The notes under the pieces were generated by a model. It made no database searches. It was not told the DNA's origin and worked only from the letters and a program-made list of their open reading frames with translations. The position numbers were made by a program, and so were the translations under genes. Shown one piece after another: positions 17,359 through 24,950 of a stretch of 39,541 nt of DNA (its first letter is position 1; every line of letters begins with the position of its first letter). Source of the stretch: an uncultured Opitutales bacterium (GTDB taxonomy: Bacteria > Verrucomicrobiota > Verrucomicrobiia > Opitutales > Intestinicryptomonadaceae); NCBI GenBank assembly GCA_944389315.1, contig CALXLX010000030.1, positions 1 to 39,541 of the forward strand, given 5' to 3'.

Positions 17359-17387
17359 TTTTTAGCATGTTTTCCCGGGCTAGGCAA
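17359..17387 (-). promoter_or_regulatory. Promoter of the transglutaminase-like gene
   Basis: On the minus strand TTGCCT (17387-17382), exactly 17 bases and TAAAAA (17364-17359) end six bases before the ATG at 17352. Transcription would begin at or next to the start codon. The -35 overlaps the end of the methyltransferase gene. Confidence 0.5.
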
Positions 17388-18126
17388 GCCCAAGAATCTC
17401 GTCGGCATTTTTAACGCATTTTTTCAGCCACGACAATAGAAGCTCAAGCTCCTCGCGCCTGTTCAGCGCCCAAAATTCTCTTTCCCGCGAGCGTATGCGG
17501 CTGCATATGCCCCCGAGGCATACCCCCGCAAAGACGGACAAGTTAAAACTCTGCGCCATTCCGTACATCGGGACGGAAAACCTCACGTCGGCAGACTCTA
17601 TTGCAATGTCCGAAAGCCCCGTAAGCTCTGTTCCTATCATCACGGCTATGGGCCTGTCCAAAGGCAGGGTCTGCAAAGTCAGAGAGCCCTCTCCCGGCAC
17701 GGAGGCCGCCAGCATATACCCCATATTGCGGATTTCCCCAAGCGCCTTTGCCACATTTTCCCTGCAGCCCTTCGGAAGGGGCGAGTGCTTGAGGATTTTC
17801 ACGTTCCTCGGAAAACGCCCGTCTCCGCAGGGATACTTATGCACCTCGAGCCATTTTGACGCCCCCGTATCAACCTGCGCGCTGGCCCTGAACTTGTAGC
17901 GGCTTTCTATGACGTGCACCTCCTTTAGCCCAAACGCGTCGGCCGTCCTCAATACCGCCGCCCCGTTGTGCGGCTGGAATATGTCCTCCAAAACCAGCGT
18001 TGCCCGCCGCGTCCTAAGAGAAGCCGCCCGCCTGAGCTTCCCGAATCTGGATGCGGATATCTTCTTTGAAAGCATGCCTATCTGCGCTTCAAGATCTGCC
18101 GGAGCCGGGGATATGTCAGTCTTCAT
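17380..18126 (-). CDS. TrmH-type (SPOUT) RNA 2'-O-ribose methyltransferase
   Basis: The core matches tRNA Gm18 methyltransferase TrmH: LVLEDIFQPHNGAAVLRTAD (motif 1, with the Asn and catalytic Arg), VHVIESRYKFR, then MIGTELTGLSDIAIESAD (motif 2) and VPMYGMAQSFNLSVFAGVCL (motif 3, the knot and SAM site). The N-terminal 40 residues are variable. It would methylate a ribose of tRNA or rRNA using SAM. ATG 18126 (248 residues) is preferred to TTG 18162. It overlaps the upstream dihydrouridine synthase gene by 11 bases, which places two tRNA-modifying enzymes in one operon. Confidence 0.9.
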   Translation of the reverse strand: MKTDISPAPADLEAQIGMLSKKISASRFGKLRRAASLRTRRATLVLEDIFQPHNGAAVLRTADAFGLKEVHVIESRYKFRASAQVDTGASKWLEVHKYPCGDGRFPRNVKILKHSPLPKGCRENVAKALGEIRNMGYMLAASVPGEGSLTLQTLPLDRPIAVMIGTELTGLSDIAIESADVRFSVPMYGMAQSFNLSVFAGVCLGGICSRIRSREREFWALNRREELELLLSWLKKCVKNADEILGLA

Positions 18127-19168
18127 GGTTTGGCCTTGCGCAGAGGTTCTCGGCGGGTTCAAGCGAAAAGGGCAGCACGCTTTTGCCGTCCTCCAAAAGA
18201 TGTTTGTCGCATATGCGCAAAAGCTCGTCGAGGCTTTGCGCGCGGCGCATGGAGTTTAGAAACTCCCCGGTGGAATCCACCCCGAGCGCTATGAAATTGA
18301 GAAATTTCTTCAGCCGCCCCGGCAGGTTCTTAGGCTTGGGCTTGTACTTCTTGGAATTTGAGATGATCTCGTCGACGTATTCGCGCACGTCGAGAAGCCT
18401 GGGCATGAATATCTCTCCCGCCTCCTTCCCCTCTGCAAGGCGCTCCCTCGTCTGCCTGAATATCCACGGATTCCTCATTGCGCTCCTGCCTATCATTATT
18501 CCGGAGCACTTAGTCTCTTTCAATATCTCCTCGGCCCTCTTCCAGCTTGTGATGTCGCCGTTTGCCACAAGAGGGGTGCTGCCGCAAATCTCCACAGCTC
18601 GCTTTGTGTAGGAATGGTCGGCCTTGCCCCTGTATAGTTGCTTTACGGTGCGCGCGTGCAGGGCTACAAAATCTACGCCGCAATCCAAAACGGTTTTTAG
18701 CAGAGTCTCAAAGAGGGAATCGTCCTGAAAGCCTATACGCAGTTTTGCGCTCAAACAGCCGCCCCATGCCCCCCTCATCGCCGAAAGCAGGGAGGCTATC
18801 TTCTTTGGATCCTTAAGCAGCGCTCCCCCAACGTTTTTCCTGTAAACTTTTGGCGCGGGACAGCCCAGATTTAAATCTATCGCCCATATGCGGGGATATT
18901 TCTTCGCCTCGTCGATAATGCGCAGCATGTGGTACTCGTCCTCGCCTATGAGCTGCAGAATAACGGGGCTTTTCAGCTCTTCGTCAAGCAGGGCGGCAAG
19001 GTGGCTTTTCTCTATCCTCGAGGACGGGTGCACGCGCAGATACTCCGTCACAAAAACATCGGGCGCGCCCAGTCTGGATACGGTGCGCATGAAGTTTACG
19101 TCGGTCACATCCTGCATGGGCGCCAAAAATGTGGGTGCCGCAGTGCGGGAAAAAATATCGGGTAGCAT
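18116..19168 (-). CDS. dus: tRNA-dihydrouridine synthase
   Basis: A flavoenzyme that reduces uridines in the tRNA D-loop. The FMN-binding TIM barrel starts at FLAPMQDVTDVNFMR. The catalytic Cys103 lies in DLNLGCPAPKVYRKNVGGALL, followed by AKLRIGFQD, FVALHARTVKQLYRGKADH (phosphate and substrate site), PLVANGDI and GIMIGRSAMRNPWIF. A helical C-terminal domain follows. At 350 residues it fits the family. The subclass (DusA, B or C) cannot be decided from the motifs alone. Confidence 0.94.
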   Translation of the reverse strand: MLPDIFSRTAAPTFLAPMQDVTDVNFMRTVSRLGAPDVFVTEYLRVHPSSRIEKSHLAALLDEELKSPVILQLIGEDEYHMLRIIDEAKKYPRIWAIDLNLGCPAPKVYRKNVGGALLKDPKKIASLLSAMRGAWGGCLSAKLRIGFQDDSLFETLLKTVLDCGVDFVALHARTVKQLYRGKADHSYTKRAVEICGSTPLVANGDITSWKRAEEILKETKCSGIMIGRSAMRNPWIFRQTRERLAEGKEAGEIFMPRLLDVREYVDEIISNSKKYKPKPKNLPGRLKKFLNFIALGVDSTGEFLNSMRRAQSLDELLRICDKHLLEDGKSVLPFSLEPAENLCARPNHED

Positions 19169-19171
19169 CGC

Positions 19172-19687
19172 CTAAAGCTGGTTCTTTATCTTTCTCCAGA
19201 CGTCGTCGACGTCGTCAACCTTGTCAAGAACGTCCCTCGCCACGAGTATGGGGGCCCCCGCGCGTATCGCCAATGCGAAGGAATCGCTGGGCCTTGCGTC
19301 CAGCTCCACTATCTTGCAGCCGAGTTCGTTCTCCATCTGAAGTTTCATTCTCGCAAAAAATGTGCCCTCCGAGGTGTGGTATACCAAAACGTCGACTATT
19401 TTGCAGTCGAGGGCGTCTAGCGCGTAGGAGAACAGCTCGTGGGTTGTGGGACGCTGGTTTTTTACCGCGTTCATGGCCCTGTCAACCGCGCCGCCCCCGC
19501 TCTTGTCCATATATATGACAAAAGTCTTCGACGGGCATTTCACGAATACCGCATATCCGTACGGAGACGGACACGCTCCCGCTATCTTTGCTTCTTCGGT
19601 TCCCATTTGTGCTTTTTTGCAATACTCCAAATGCCCGCGCGAACATTGCAAATATTCCGCGGGCGTCTGCGTATATTTATCGCACAT
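19172..19687 (-). CDS. Bifunctional nuclease (BFN, DUF151) family protein
   Basis: The hallmark is VELDARPSDSFALAIRAGAPILVARDVLDKV near the C-terminus, preceded by the beta-rich DUF151 core beginning at about residue 40. Plant and thermophile members have been reported with DNase/RNase activity; bacterial functions are mostly unknown. The first 27 residues (three cysteines, MCDKYTQTP) precede a second possible start, Met28 at 19606, where similarity to the family would begin. It lies three bases upstream of the dus start on the same strand, so it likely leads the dus/TrmH operon. 171 residues. Confidence 0.85.
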   Translation of the reverse strand: MCDKYTQTPAEYLQCSRGHLEYCKKAQMGTEEAKIAGACPSPYGYAVFVKCPSKTFVIYMDKSGGGAVDRAMNAVKNQRPTTHELFSYALDALDCKIVDVLVYHTSEGTFFARMKLQMENELGCKIVELDARPSDSFALAIRAGAPILVARDVLDKVDDVDDVWRKIKNQL

Positions 19688-19733
19688 TTGCCTATTTCTT
19701 CACAATCTTTTTTTATTTTTTTGAAAAAAACTC

Positions 19734-19773
19734 AAAAAAATGCGCCGTGGAGGCTTCTGACACCCACGGCGCA
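19734..19773 (-). terminator. Intrinsic terminator of the GH97 gene
   Basis: On the minus strand the 10-base arms TGCGCCGTGG and CCACGGCGCA pair perfectly around a 13-base loop (arms at 19773-19764 and 19750-19741). A run of seven T follows. It lies directly after the GH97 stop. Confidence 0.93.
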
Positions 19774-19794
19774 GCGAAAATCGGGCTTTTTAAA

Positions 19795-21792
19795 TTAGTC
19801 TATGCGCCTTATCTTTGCAGAGAATCCTCCGGCGGGCGCCATGGATACTTTCAATACGTCGGATTTTGAAACCTTAAGCTTGGAAATCTTCGCGTCCGTG
19901 GGGGCTTTGTCAGCATTTGCGCCGTCGGAGAATATCTCTGCCTCATAGACAGCCCCGTCGTCGAGGAAATCCAATTTTATCTCCATCTTCCTGGAGGAGG
20001 AGTCTGTCATGGCGCCGACATACCAGTCTTTCCCCTTGCGGCGGGCTATGGCCAGATACTTGCCATATTCGCCCTGAAGAGGCTTTGTCTCGTCCCACAC
20101 GGTGGGGATGCCCTTTATGAAGTTGAAGAATTCAAGGTTTTTCTCGTACTGCGTGGGCGAGTCGGAGAGCATCTTTAAGGGCTCAAAATACACTATGTAC
20201 ATGGCCGCCGCGTTTGCCCTGGTACCCTGAGCCGCAGGATTTGAATAGCTTACCGGAAATGTATTTCCCTTGCCGGCAACGCCCACGTTGCGCGTCGCCC
20301 CGGGGGTGTAGTCCATGGGGCCCACTGCCATTCTCGTGTAGGCTATGTCTATGTTGTGCCGAGGCGTGATGCTGTCGCCAAACTTGTTCATCTCGCCGCC
20401 GCGGACGGCCTCAAAGTTTACGACATTCGGATATGTGCGGCTCAATCCCGCCGGCTTGGGGCAGCCGTGGTAGTCAACGAGCATCTTGTACTCTGAGGCA
20501 ATGCGGGCGAAGTTCTCGAAAAATTCCATGGCAAGCTGGTCGTCCCTGTTGGTGAAGTCCACCTTGACCCCTGCGGCGCCCCACTTCTTGAGCCGCTCGA
20601 GCGTCTTGCGCGCGGAAGCCTCGTCGCTGACGGAGCGCATCGTCAGCCACGCAAAAACCCCAACGGCCCCCGCATTTGCCCTCTTTATGACCTCGGGCAT
20701 GTCAAATTCCGGCTCGGCGTCTGCGCAGGTGTCGTAGTCCTCCACCCAGCCGGCGTCTATGAGTATGAAGGGCAGCTTGTTCTTTACGGAGAAATCCGCA
20801 AAATAGTCGTAAGTGGGGGTGTTCATGCCCGTCTTGAAATCGACGCCCTCGAGATTGGCGTCGTTCCACCACTCCCACGAGCATGTCCCGGTGCGTATCC
20901 AGGAGGTGTCGGCAAGCTTTGACGGCCGCGCAAGCTTGTAAACGGCATCGTTGCCGAGCAGGTCTATGTCTTTCCTGGCTATGATAAACACCCTCCAGGG
21001 CATGGGCTCTTCCGCGGGGCGCTTGGCGATGTAATCCTCGGTCTTGTCGGGGAATAAAAATATGTTGCGGTGCTTTTTGAGCGTCTTGGGATAGGGTGCG
21101 AAATTGGCCGACAATACAGCCCCGTCCGTGTCCGGATACCTGAGCCTCATGGCCGGATAGCTTATCATGTCGGATTCCGTAAATAGAATTTTCGCGTCTC
21201 CGGTATGGATTAGAAGGGAGGTGTTCAGGCCGTTTTTGAGCTTTTTCAGCCCGCCTACGGTAGTGTCTTTATAGTTCGATTCGCAAGCGGGGTCGTACGG
21301 GTGGGCGCTGACCTTTGTATCGTCGGGGAAGGGCAGTGTGAGAGTTTCGCCCTTTACGATGGCATCTCCTTTGCCTTTAAGCTGAAAACGATAGGCGGCC
21401 GCGTCGTCGTAAAGGCGCAAGATTAGGCTGAAATTGTCGAACTCGACGACGGTTTCGTTGTAGCGGTTTGAGATTTTCGCCTTAGTCCACCATACAGTCT
21501 CTATGGTTTCGTCCGCGGAAAGATTTTTTACGGAAAGCGGCTTTGCGGATTTGCCTATTTTCCCGAGGCTTGTGTCCAGGCCTATCTTTGCGTCTTTCAA
21601 GAGGGTTTTGCCGTCCATTTTCAGCGTCAGGGACAGGTCTTCCCCGGCGGATATTTCCATCTTGAGTTTCCCGTCGGGGGAGAGCGCGGAAATATCCTTG
21701 GCTGCGGCCGCTTGCTGGCAGAAGAATATCATTCCCGCGGCAAATAATGACAATGCCGCCGAAAAGGCGGAACGTTTGGCGTGACTGTTCAT
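19795..21792 (-). CDS. Secreted GH97 glycoside hydrolase, retaining (alpha-galactosidase-like) subtype
   Basis: A 665-residue protein with a signal peptide (about 1-31). The N-terminal beta-sandwich (about 32-285) and the TIM barrel (290-560) follow GH97 order. WEWWNDANLEG, FILIDAGW, WGAAGVKVDFTNRDDQ, DYHGCPKPAGLSRTYPN and FEAVRGGEMNK are family motifs. Asp412 in KVDF and Glu467 in RGGE are 55 residues apart. From memory this matches the nucleophile and acid/base of the characterised retaining Bacteroides enzyme, while inverting SusB-type members have HE where this protein has His442-Gly443. Retaining alpha-galactosidase activity is therefore inferred. The gene has its own promoter and terminator. 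Confidence 0.92.
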   Translation of the reverse strand: MNSHAKRSAFSAALSLFAAGMIFFCQQAAAAKDISALSPDGKLKMEISAGEDLSLTLKMDGKTLLKDAKIGLDTSLGKIGKSAKPLSVKNLSADETIETVWWTKAKISNRYNETVVEFDNFSLILRLYDDAAAYRFQLKGKGDAIVKGETLTLPFPDDTKVSAHPYDPACESNYKDTTVGGLKKLKNGLNTSLLIHTGDAKILFTESDMISYPAMRLRYPDTDGAVLSANFAPYPKTLKKHRNIFLFPDKTEDYIAKRPAEEPMPWRVFIIARKDIDLLGNDAVYKLARPSKLADTSWIRTGTCSWEWWNDANLEGVDFKTGMNTPTYDYFADFSVKNKLPFILIDAGWVEDYDTCADAEPEFDMPEVIKRANAGAVGVFAWLTMRSVSDEASARKTLERLKKWGAAGVKVDFTNRDDQLAMEFFENFARIASEYKMLVDYHGCPKPAGLSRTYPNVVNFEAVRGGEMNKFGDSITPRHNIDIAYTRMAVGPMDYTPGATRNVGVAGKGNTFPVSYSNPAAQGTRANAAAMYIVYFEPLKMLSDSPTQYEKNLEFFNFIKGIPTVWDETKPLQGEYGKYLAIARRKGKDWYVGAMTDSSSRKMEIKLDFLDDGAVYEAEIFSDGANADKAPTDAKISKLKVSKSDVLKVSMAPAGGFSAKIRRID

Positions 21793-21799
21793 ATTCAGA

Positions 21800-21828
21800 A
21801 TTTTTGCGCGGGGTTAATAGGCTGTCAA
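21800..21828 (-). promoter_or_regulatory. Promoter of the GH97 gene
   Basis: Minus-strand TTGACA (21828-21823), a 17-base spacer and AAAAAT (21805-21800). The -10 ends seven bases before the ATG at 21792, so the mRNA would have essentially no leader. Confidence 0.65.
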
Positions 21829-21853
21829 CTACGCTTTTAGTTTTCCGCAATAA

Positions 21854-21886
21854 ATGCTTGAAACCCTTGCCGACAAGTGGGATATT
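21854..21886 (+). promoter_or_regulatory. Candidate short-leader promoter of the gene at 21900
   Basis: ATGCTTGAAA (21854-21863) includes TTGAAA (21858-21863); 17 bases later GATATT (21881-21886) ends 13 bases before the ATG at 21900. It shares the motif found before metK and the nuclease gene. Confidence 0.45.
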
Positions 21887-21899
21887 GTAGGGTTTTAAT

Positions 21900-22583
21900 A
21901 TGGACAATTTCTCCTTCGACAGTTTTGACGATTTCTTTCAGGACGACTCCGACGCCATAAAGTGGTCTGAGCGCGACTGGGCTAAATATGTCAGGAAGTC
22001 CGATCTTGAAATAGGCAGATTTGCCTCTCTTTATTCCCTCAACAGGCCGCAGGGAAAAACGCTAGAGGAGATAGCGCAGGCTGCGGGGTGGTCTTTGGCA
22101 AACTATGCAAATCCGGAGGTGGATTCATACTACGCGTCATATTCGCAGTCGGATATGGACGACGATGAGGGCGGGGCGGACTTCTCCTACGAACCCTGGA
22201 CCCTCCTAAACCACCCCGTATTCATCATTACAAAGGCGCTCTTTAAATGCCTCGACGAGCATATGGGCAGGTTGCTCTTGGAGGTTGGAGCGTCGTGCGC
22301 GCAGACTTGGGGGGTGGCAAAGTCCATATCGGAGGCGTCGAATTTTCTCTCCCTTGCGGTCAACTCCACGGATTTGGGGGAGGACACCCTCGCGCGCTGC
22401 CATTACAAAATGGGGGCTGCCTCGCTGAACAGGCTTCTGGCGAAGGTCGACTCTATCTCCATGCCGGAGAGCAGGGACGGCAAAGAAAGACTTGCAAGAA
22501 TACGCAATATCGTATTCGATTTAAGACAGCTTTGCCTGAATTTGGCTGAGCAGTCTGCGCAGGCCCGCGGCGGCGGTTTGTAA
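21900..22583 (+). CDS. Unrecognised cytoplasmic protein (227 residues)
   Basis: I do not recognise a family. There is no signal peptide or membrane segment. The N-terminus is very acidic and aromatic (MDNFSFDSFDDFFQDDSD), followed by about 60 polar residues, an acidic linker (SQSDMDDDEGGAD, about 82-94), and then a helix-rich region from about 100 to 225 (NHPVFIITKALFKCLDEHM, ISEASNFLSLAV). An Ala/Gly-rich tail ends the protein. The helical half resembles a four-helix bundle by eye only. It starts its own transcription unit, 58 bases ahead of the PhoD-like gene. Confidence 0.8.
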   Translation: MDNFSFDSFDDFFQDDSDAIKWSERDWAKYVRKSDLEIGRFASLYSLNRPQGKTLEEIAQAAGWSLANYANPEVDSYYASYSQSDMDDDEGGADFSYEPWTLLNHPVFIITKALFKCLDEHMGRLLLEVGASCAQTWGVAKSISEASNFLSLAVNSTDLGEDTLARCHYKMGAASLNRLLAKVDSISMPESRDGKERLARIRNIVFDLRQLCLNLAEQSAQARGGGL

Positions 22584-22641
22584 TCGGGCGTTTTTGCGGC
22601 GCGTGCGCAGGCATGGTTTATCATACCCGCATTTACGAAAT

Positions 22642-23979
22642 ATGACTATTTTTTCCTTAAAAAATGCTTTAGTTTTCAGCGTGTCGCTCGTTGTGTCGGT
22701 TTTTTTTGCCGCAAGCGCGGGAGCGGAGATATCCGCAAGGCTCGGGGAAGTGGGCATGCGCTACGCCAACGTTTCCTTGACGGATGCGGCGGCATCAGGC
22801 GAAAAGCCGGATGTCACGTTTGAAGTTTCAAAGAAGTCGGATCCGGCGTCGTCGGCTTGCATCAAGGCAAAATTTGAGAATTTCAATTCAAAGAGCGTAT
22901 CCGCCCAGATAGGTCCCCTCGATGCCGGTACCGAATACGTGTTAAAAATATCCTCGGCCGGTGGCGGGAAAACTTTGGAGTTTAAAACCCGCGCCGATTG
23001 GGAGGGCAGAAACCCTCCGGCCGATTTTGAACTGGCTCTTCTTGGCGCCTGCCACGACAACGACAAGGTTTACGATCCGCCTTTCCGCACTCCCGGCGGC
23101 GGATACGAGGTGTTCGACTCGGTTTTGAAAAATTCTCCGTCGGCGGTGCTGTGGCTGGGAGGCTTCATATCTTTGCGCCCGGCGGATTTGGGCTCTTATG
23201 TGGGTTATCTGGCGAGGTATGCGCGCGCGGAAAAAGAGTATAAGGCGGCAAAACTTCTCGAGGGGGCTCCCAATATGGGGGTCATGGGCATTTCCGCCTA
23301 CGGGGACTCGTCGGACGACGGCCGCAGCCTCTGCGGAGCGTATGCGCGCAGGGCTTTTTGCGATTTTTGGCCGAACGCATTTTCGCGCGATATTCCGGGC
23401 GCACTGGCGTACTCCTTTAAAATATACGATGCTGAGTTCTTCGTTTTGGACGACTGTTCCGCGAGGGACAATATGGCAGAAAGCCCTTCTGAGCGCAAGA
23501 TGTTCGGCAAGGATCAGATGGATTGGCTGAAGAGCTCGCTGCTTAAGTCCAAGGCGGTGTTTAAGGTTGTGGTGGCAAACTCGCCCATGTTAAATCCGGT
23601 GGAGAGGGTGGGCCACTTTGCGGGGGCCAAAAACGAGCGCGCGGATTTGCTGGATTTCCTCGCGAAAAATAAGATAGAGGGGGTTGTGTTTTTCTCGGCT
23701 GGCAAGCCATATTTCGAGCTTACCCGCATGGTAAGGGCTGGCGCGTACGAGCTCTTTGAGGTGACAACCGGCCCCGCGACGGCGCGCGCATCGGAAAAGG
23801 CCGAGGAGCTCAACTATTTTAAAGTGCCCACAAGCACGGTATACTCGCGCGGGTTTGTGCGCGTGGGGGTCTCCGGCCCCGAGGGCGACAGGCTCATGCA
23901 AATCCAGATTTGCGACACCGCTGGCAAGCCTCTGTTCAAGCACGAAATACCTCAGAAATCTTTAAAATTTGAGAAATAG
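22642..23979 (+). CDS. PhoD-like secreted protein lacking the catalytic metal ligands
   Basis: A 445-residue protein with a signal peptide (about 1-28), a fibronectin-like N-terminal domain (30-118) and a PhoD-type metallophosphatase domain (125-435). The fold is recognisable from LGACHDNDKVYDPPF, GGGYEVFDSVL, MFGKDQMDWLKSSLLKSKAVFKVVV, LNPVE and LFEVTTGPAT. The metal-binding motifs of the family are replaced: LWLGDN becomes LWLGGF (171-175), WDDHDYGPND becomes GISAYGDSSDD (about 216-226), and SGDRH becomes SAGKPY (352-357). It is therefore probably not a phosphatase, and a binding or scaffolding role is inferred. Its stop is six bases before the next start. ATG 22642 is chosen over TTG 22594 because the signal peptide begins there. 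Confidence 0.85.
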   Translation: MTIFSLKNALVFSVSLVVSVFFAASAGAEISARLGEVGMRYANVSLTDAAASGEKPDVTFEVSKKSDPASSACIKAKFENFNSKSVSAQIGPLDAGTEYVLKISSAGGGKTLEFKTRADWEGRNPPADFELALLGACHDNDKVYDPPFRTPGGGYEVFDSVLKNSPSAVLWLGGFISLRPADLGSYVGYLARYARAEKEYKAAKLLEGAPNMGVMGISAYGDSSDDGRSLCGAYARRAFCDFWPNAFSRDIPGALAYSFKIYDAEFFVLDDCSARDNMAESPSERKMFGKDQMDWLKSSLLKSKAVFKVVVANSPMLNPVERVGHFAGAKNERADLLDFLAKNKIEGVVFFSAGKPYFELTRMVRAGAYELFEVTTGPATARASEKAEELNYFKVPTSTVYSRGFVRVGVSGPEGDRLMQIQICDTAGKPLFKHEIPQKSLKFEK

Positions 23980-23985
23980 AACCGC

Positions 23986-24744
23986 ATGCCGGAGACTAAG
24001 GGAAAAAAATCCGCGGAGAATATATGGCTAAACCTCGGCTTCAACATAGCCGCTCCGACATTGCTTCTAATAAAGGGCAAAAGCCTGCTTTCCTGGCTGG
24101 GCTTCGACTTTTCTGACTCCGCATTTGCCACGAGCGCTATATTTGTCGCGGCTCTGCTCTTTCCGCTCGTGTACGGCATTTGGGATCTTGTATCCAGGCG
24201 CAAGTGGAATGTATTTTCCATACTTGGCATAGCCAGCGTGCTTCTGACGGGTGGCATAGGCCTTATGAAGCTTTCGCGCGAGTGGATGATAGTCAAGGAG
24301 ACGGCCGTCCCGCTCGTTTTGGGCGTTGCGGTTCTGGCTACTCTAAAGACTAAAAAGCCCCTCGTAAAGCTGCTTGTCATGAACGAGAATGTCCTGGATA
24401 TACAGCGCATAGAGGAGGCTTTGGCCAGGCGCGGGGAAGCGGAAAATTTCGGGGAGTATCTGAGGAGGGCAACATATCTTGTTGCGGCGTCCTTTCTGCT
24501 CAGCGCCGTGCTCAACTGCATTCTCGCTTGCATAATTTTCAAAAGCCCCGCGGGGACGGACGCCTTCAACGAGGAGGTCGGGCGCATGACGGCCTTGTCG
24601 TGGCCGGTGATAGTCCTGCCAACGACCGTGATAATGATATTTGCCATCATGCAGATTTTTAAGGCCGTAAAAAACTGCGCCGGGCTCGAAATAGAGGAGG
24701 CTCTCGCCGCGCATTTGCGCGATAAGGGCGCCGGGGAAAAATAA
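23986..24744 (+). CDS. VC0807-family polytopic membrane protein
   Basis: A 252-residue integral membrane protein with about five or six hydrophobic segments (around 15-30, 43-63, 70-90, 100-118, 155-185 and 205-225). NLGFNIAAPTLLLIKG, FPLVYGIWDL, SRRKWNVFSILGIASVLLTGGIGL and KETAVPLVLGVAVL match the VC0807 family as I know it, whose function is unknown. A cytoplasmic stretch of about 25 residues with RIEEALARRG lies between the fourth and fifth segments. It is tightly coupled to the PhoD-like gene, which suggests a joint envelope function. GC content and codon use do not differ visibly from the neighbours. Confidence 0.82.
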   Translation: MPETKGKKSAENIWLNLGFNIAAPTLLLIKGKSLLSWLGFDFSDSAFATSAIFVAALLFPLVYGIWDLVSRRKWNVFSILGIASVLLTGGIGLMKLSREWMIVKETAVPLVLGVAVLATLKTKKPLVKLLVMNENVLDIQRIEEALARRGEAENFGEYLRRATYLVAASFLLSAVLNCILACIIFKSPAGTDAFNEEVGRMTALSWPVIVLPTTVIMIFAIMQIFKAVKNCAGLEIEEALAAHLRDKGAGEK

Positions 24745-24950
24745 TGCGCGAGCGTGCGCTTCATCCGGCTTGAAGACCTCGGAGAGCCTATCTCTTTCGG
24801 CTCACGGGAGGCGGATGGGGCAAATCCTGCTTTTTTAGGGATAAATATTTTTGTGCGCCCGCGGAGGAACTGTCGCGGGGGCGCAGGGTCGAATAGTTGT
24901 AGCGAATTTGCTTGAAGGGAATTTGCCATTGTATAAATTGGGGCGGCATT
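24745..24950 (+). other. Intergenic region before metK
   Basis: It holds two possible stem-loops. One pairs GAGCC with GGCTC near 24782-24803. The other pairs TGCGCCCGCG (24854-24863) with CGCGGGGGCGCA (24874-24885) with two bulged G. Neither has a U-tract, and both lie upstream of the likely metK promoter, so they are more probably 3' elements of the preceding transcript than a riboswitch. I see no SAM-I, SAM-II or SAM-III consensus. Confidence 0.4.
24908..24937 (+). promoter_or_regulatory. Promoter of metK
   Basis: TTGCTT (24908-24913), an 18-base spacer and TATAAA (24932-24937), a strong -10. The ATG is 13 bases further on, so only about seven bases of leader are expected; GGGGCGG lies in that interval. 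Confidence 0.6.

Noticed and set aside
22642..23979. Active alkaline phosphatase D
   Set aside because: The fold fits but the metal ligands expected in LGD, WDDHD and GDRH are all substituted.
24745..24950. SAM riboswitch before metK
   Set aside because: No SAM-I, SAM-II or SAM-III consensus can be found, and the likely promoter lies downstream of the stems, leaving a leader of only about seven bases.
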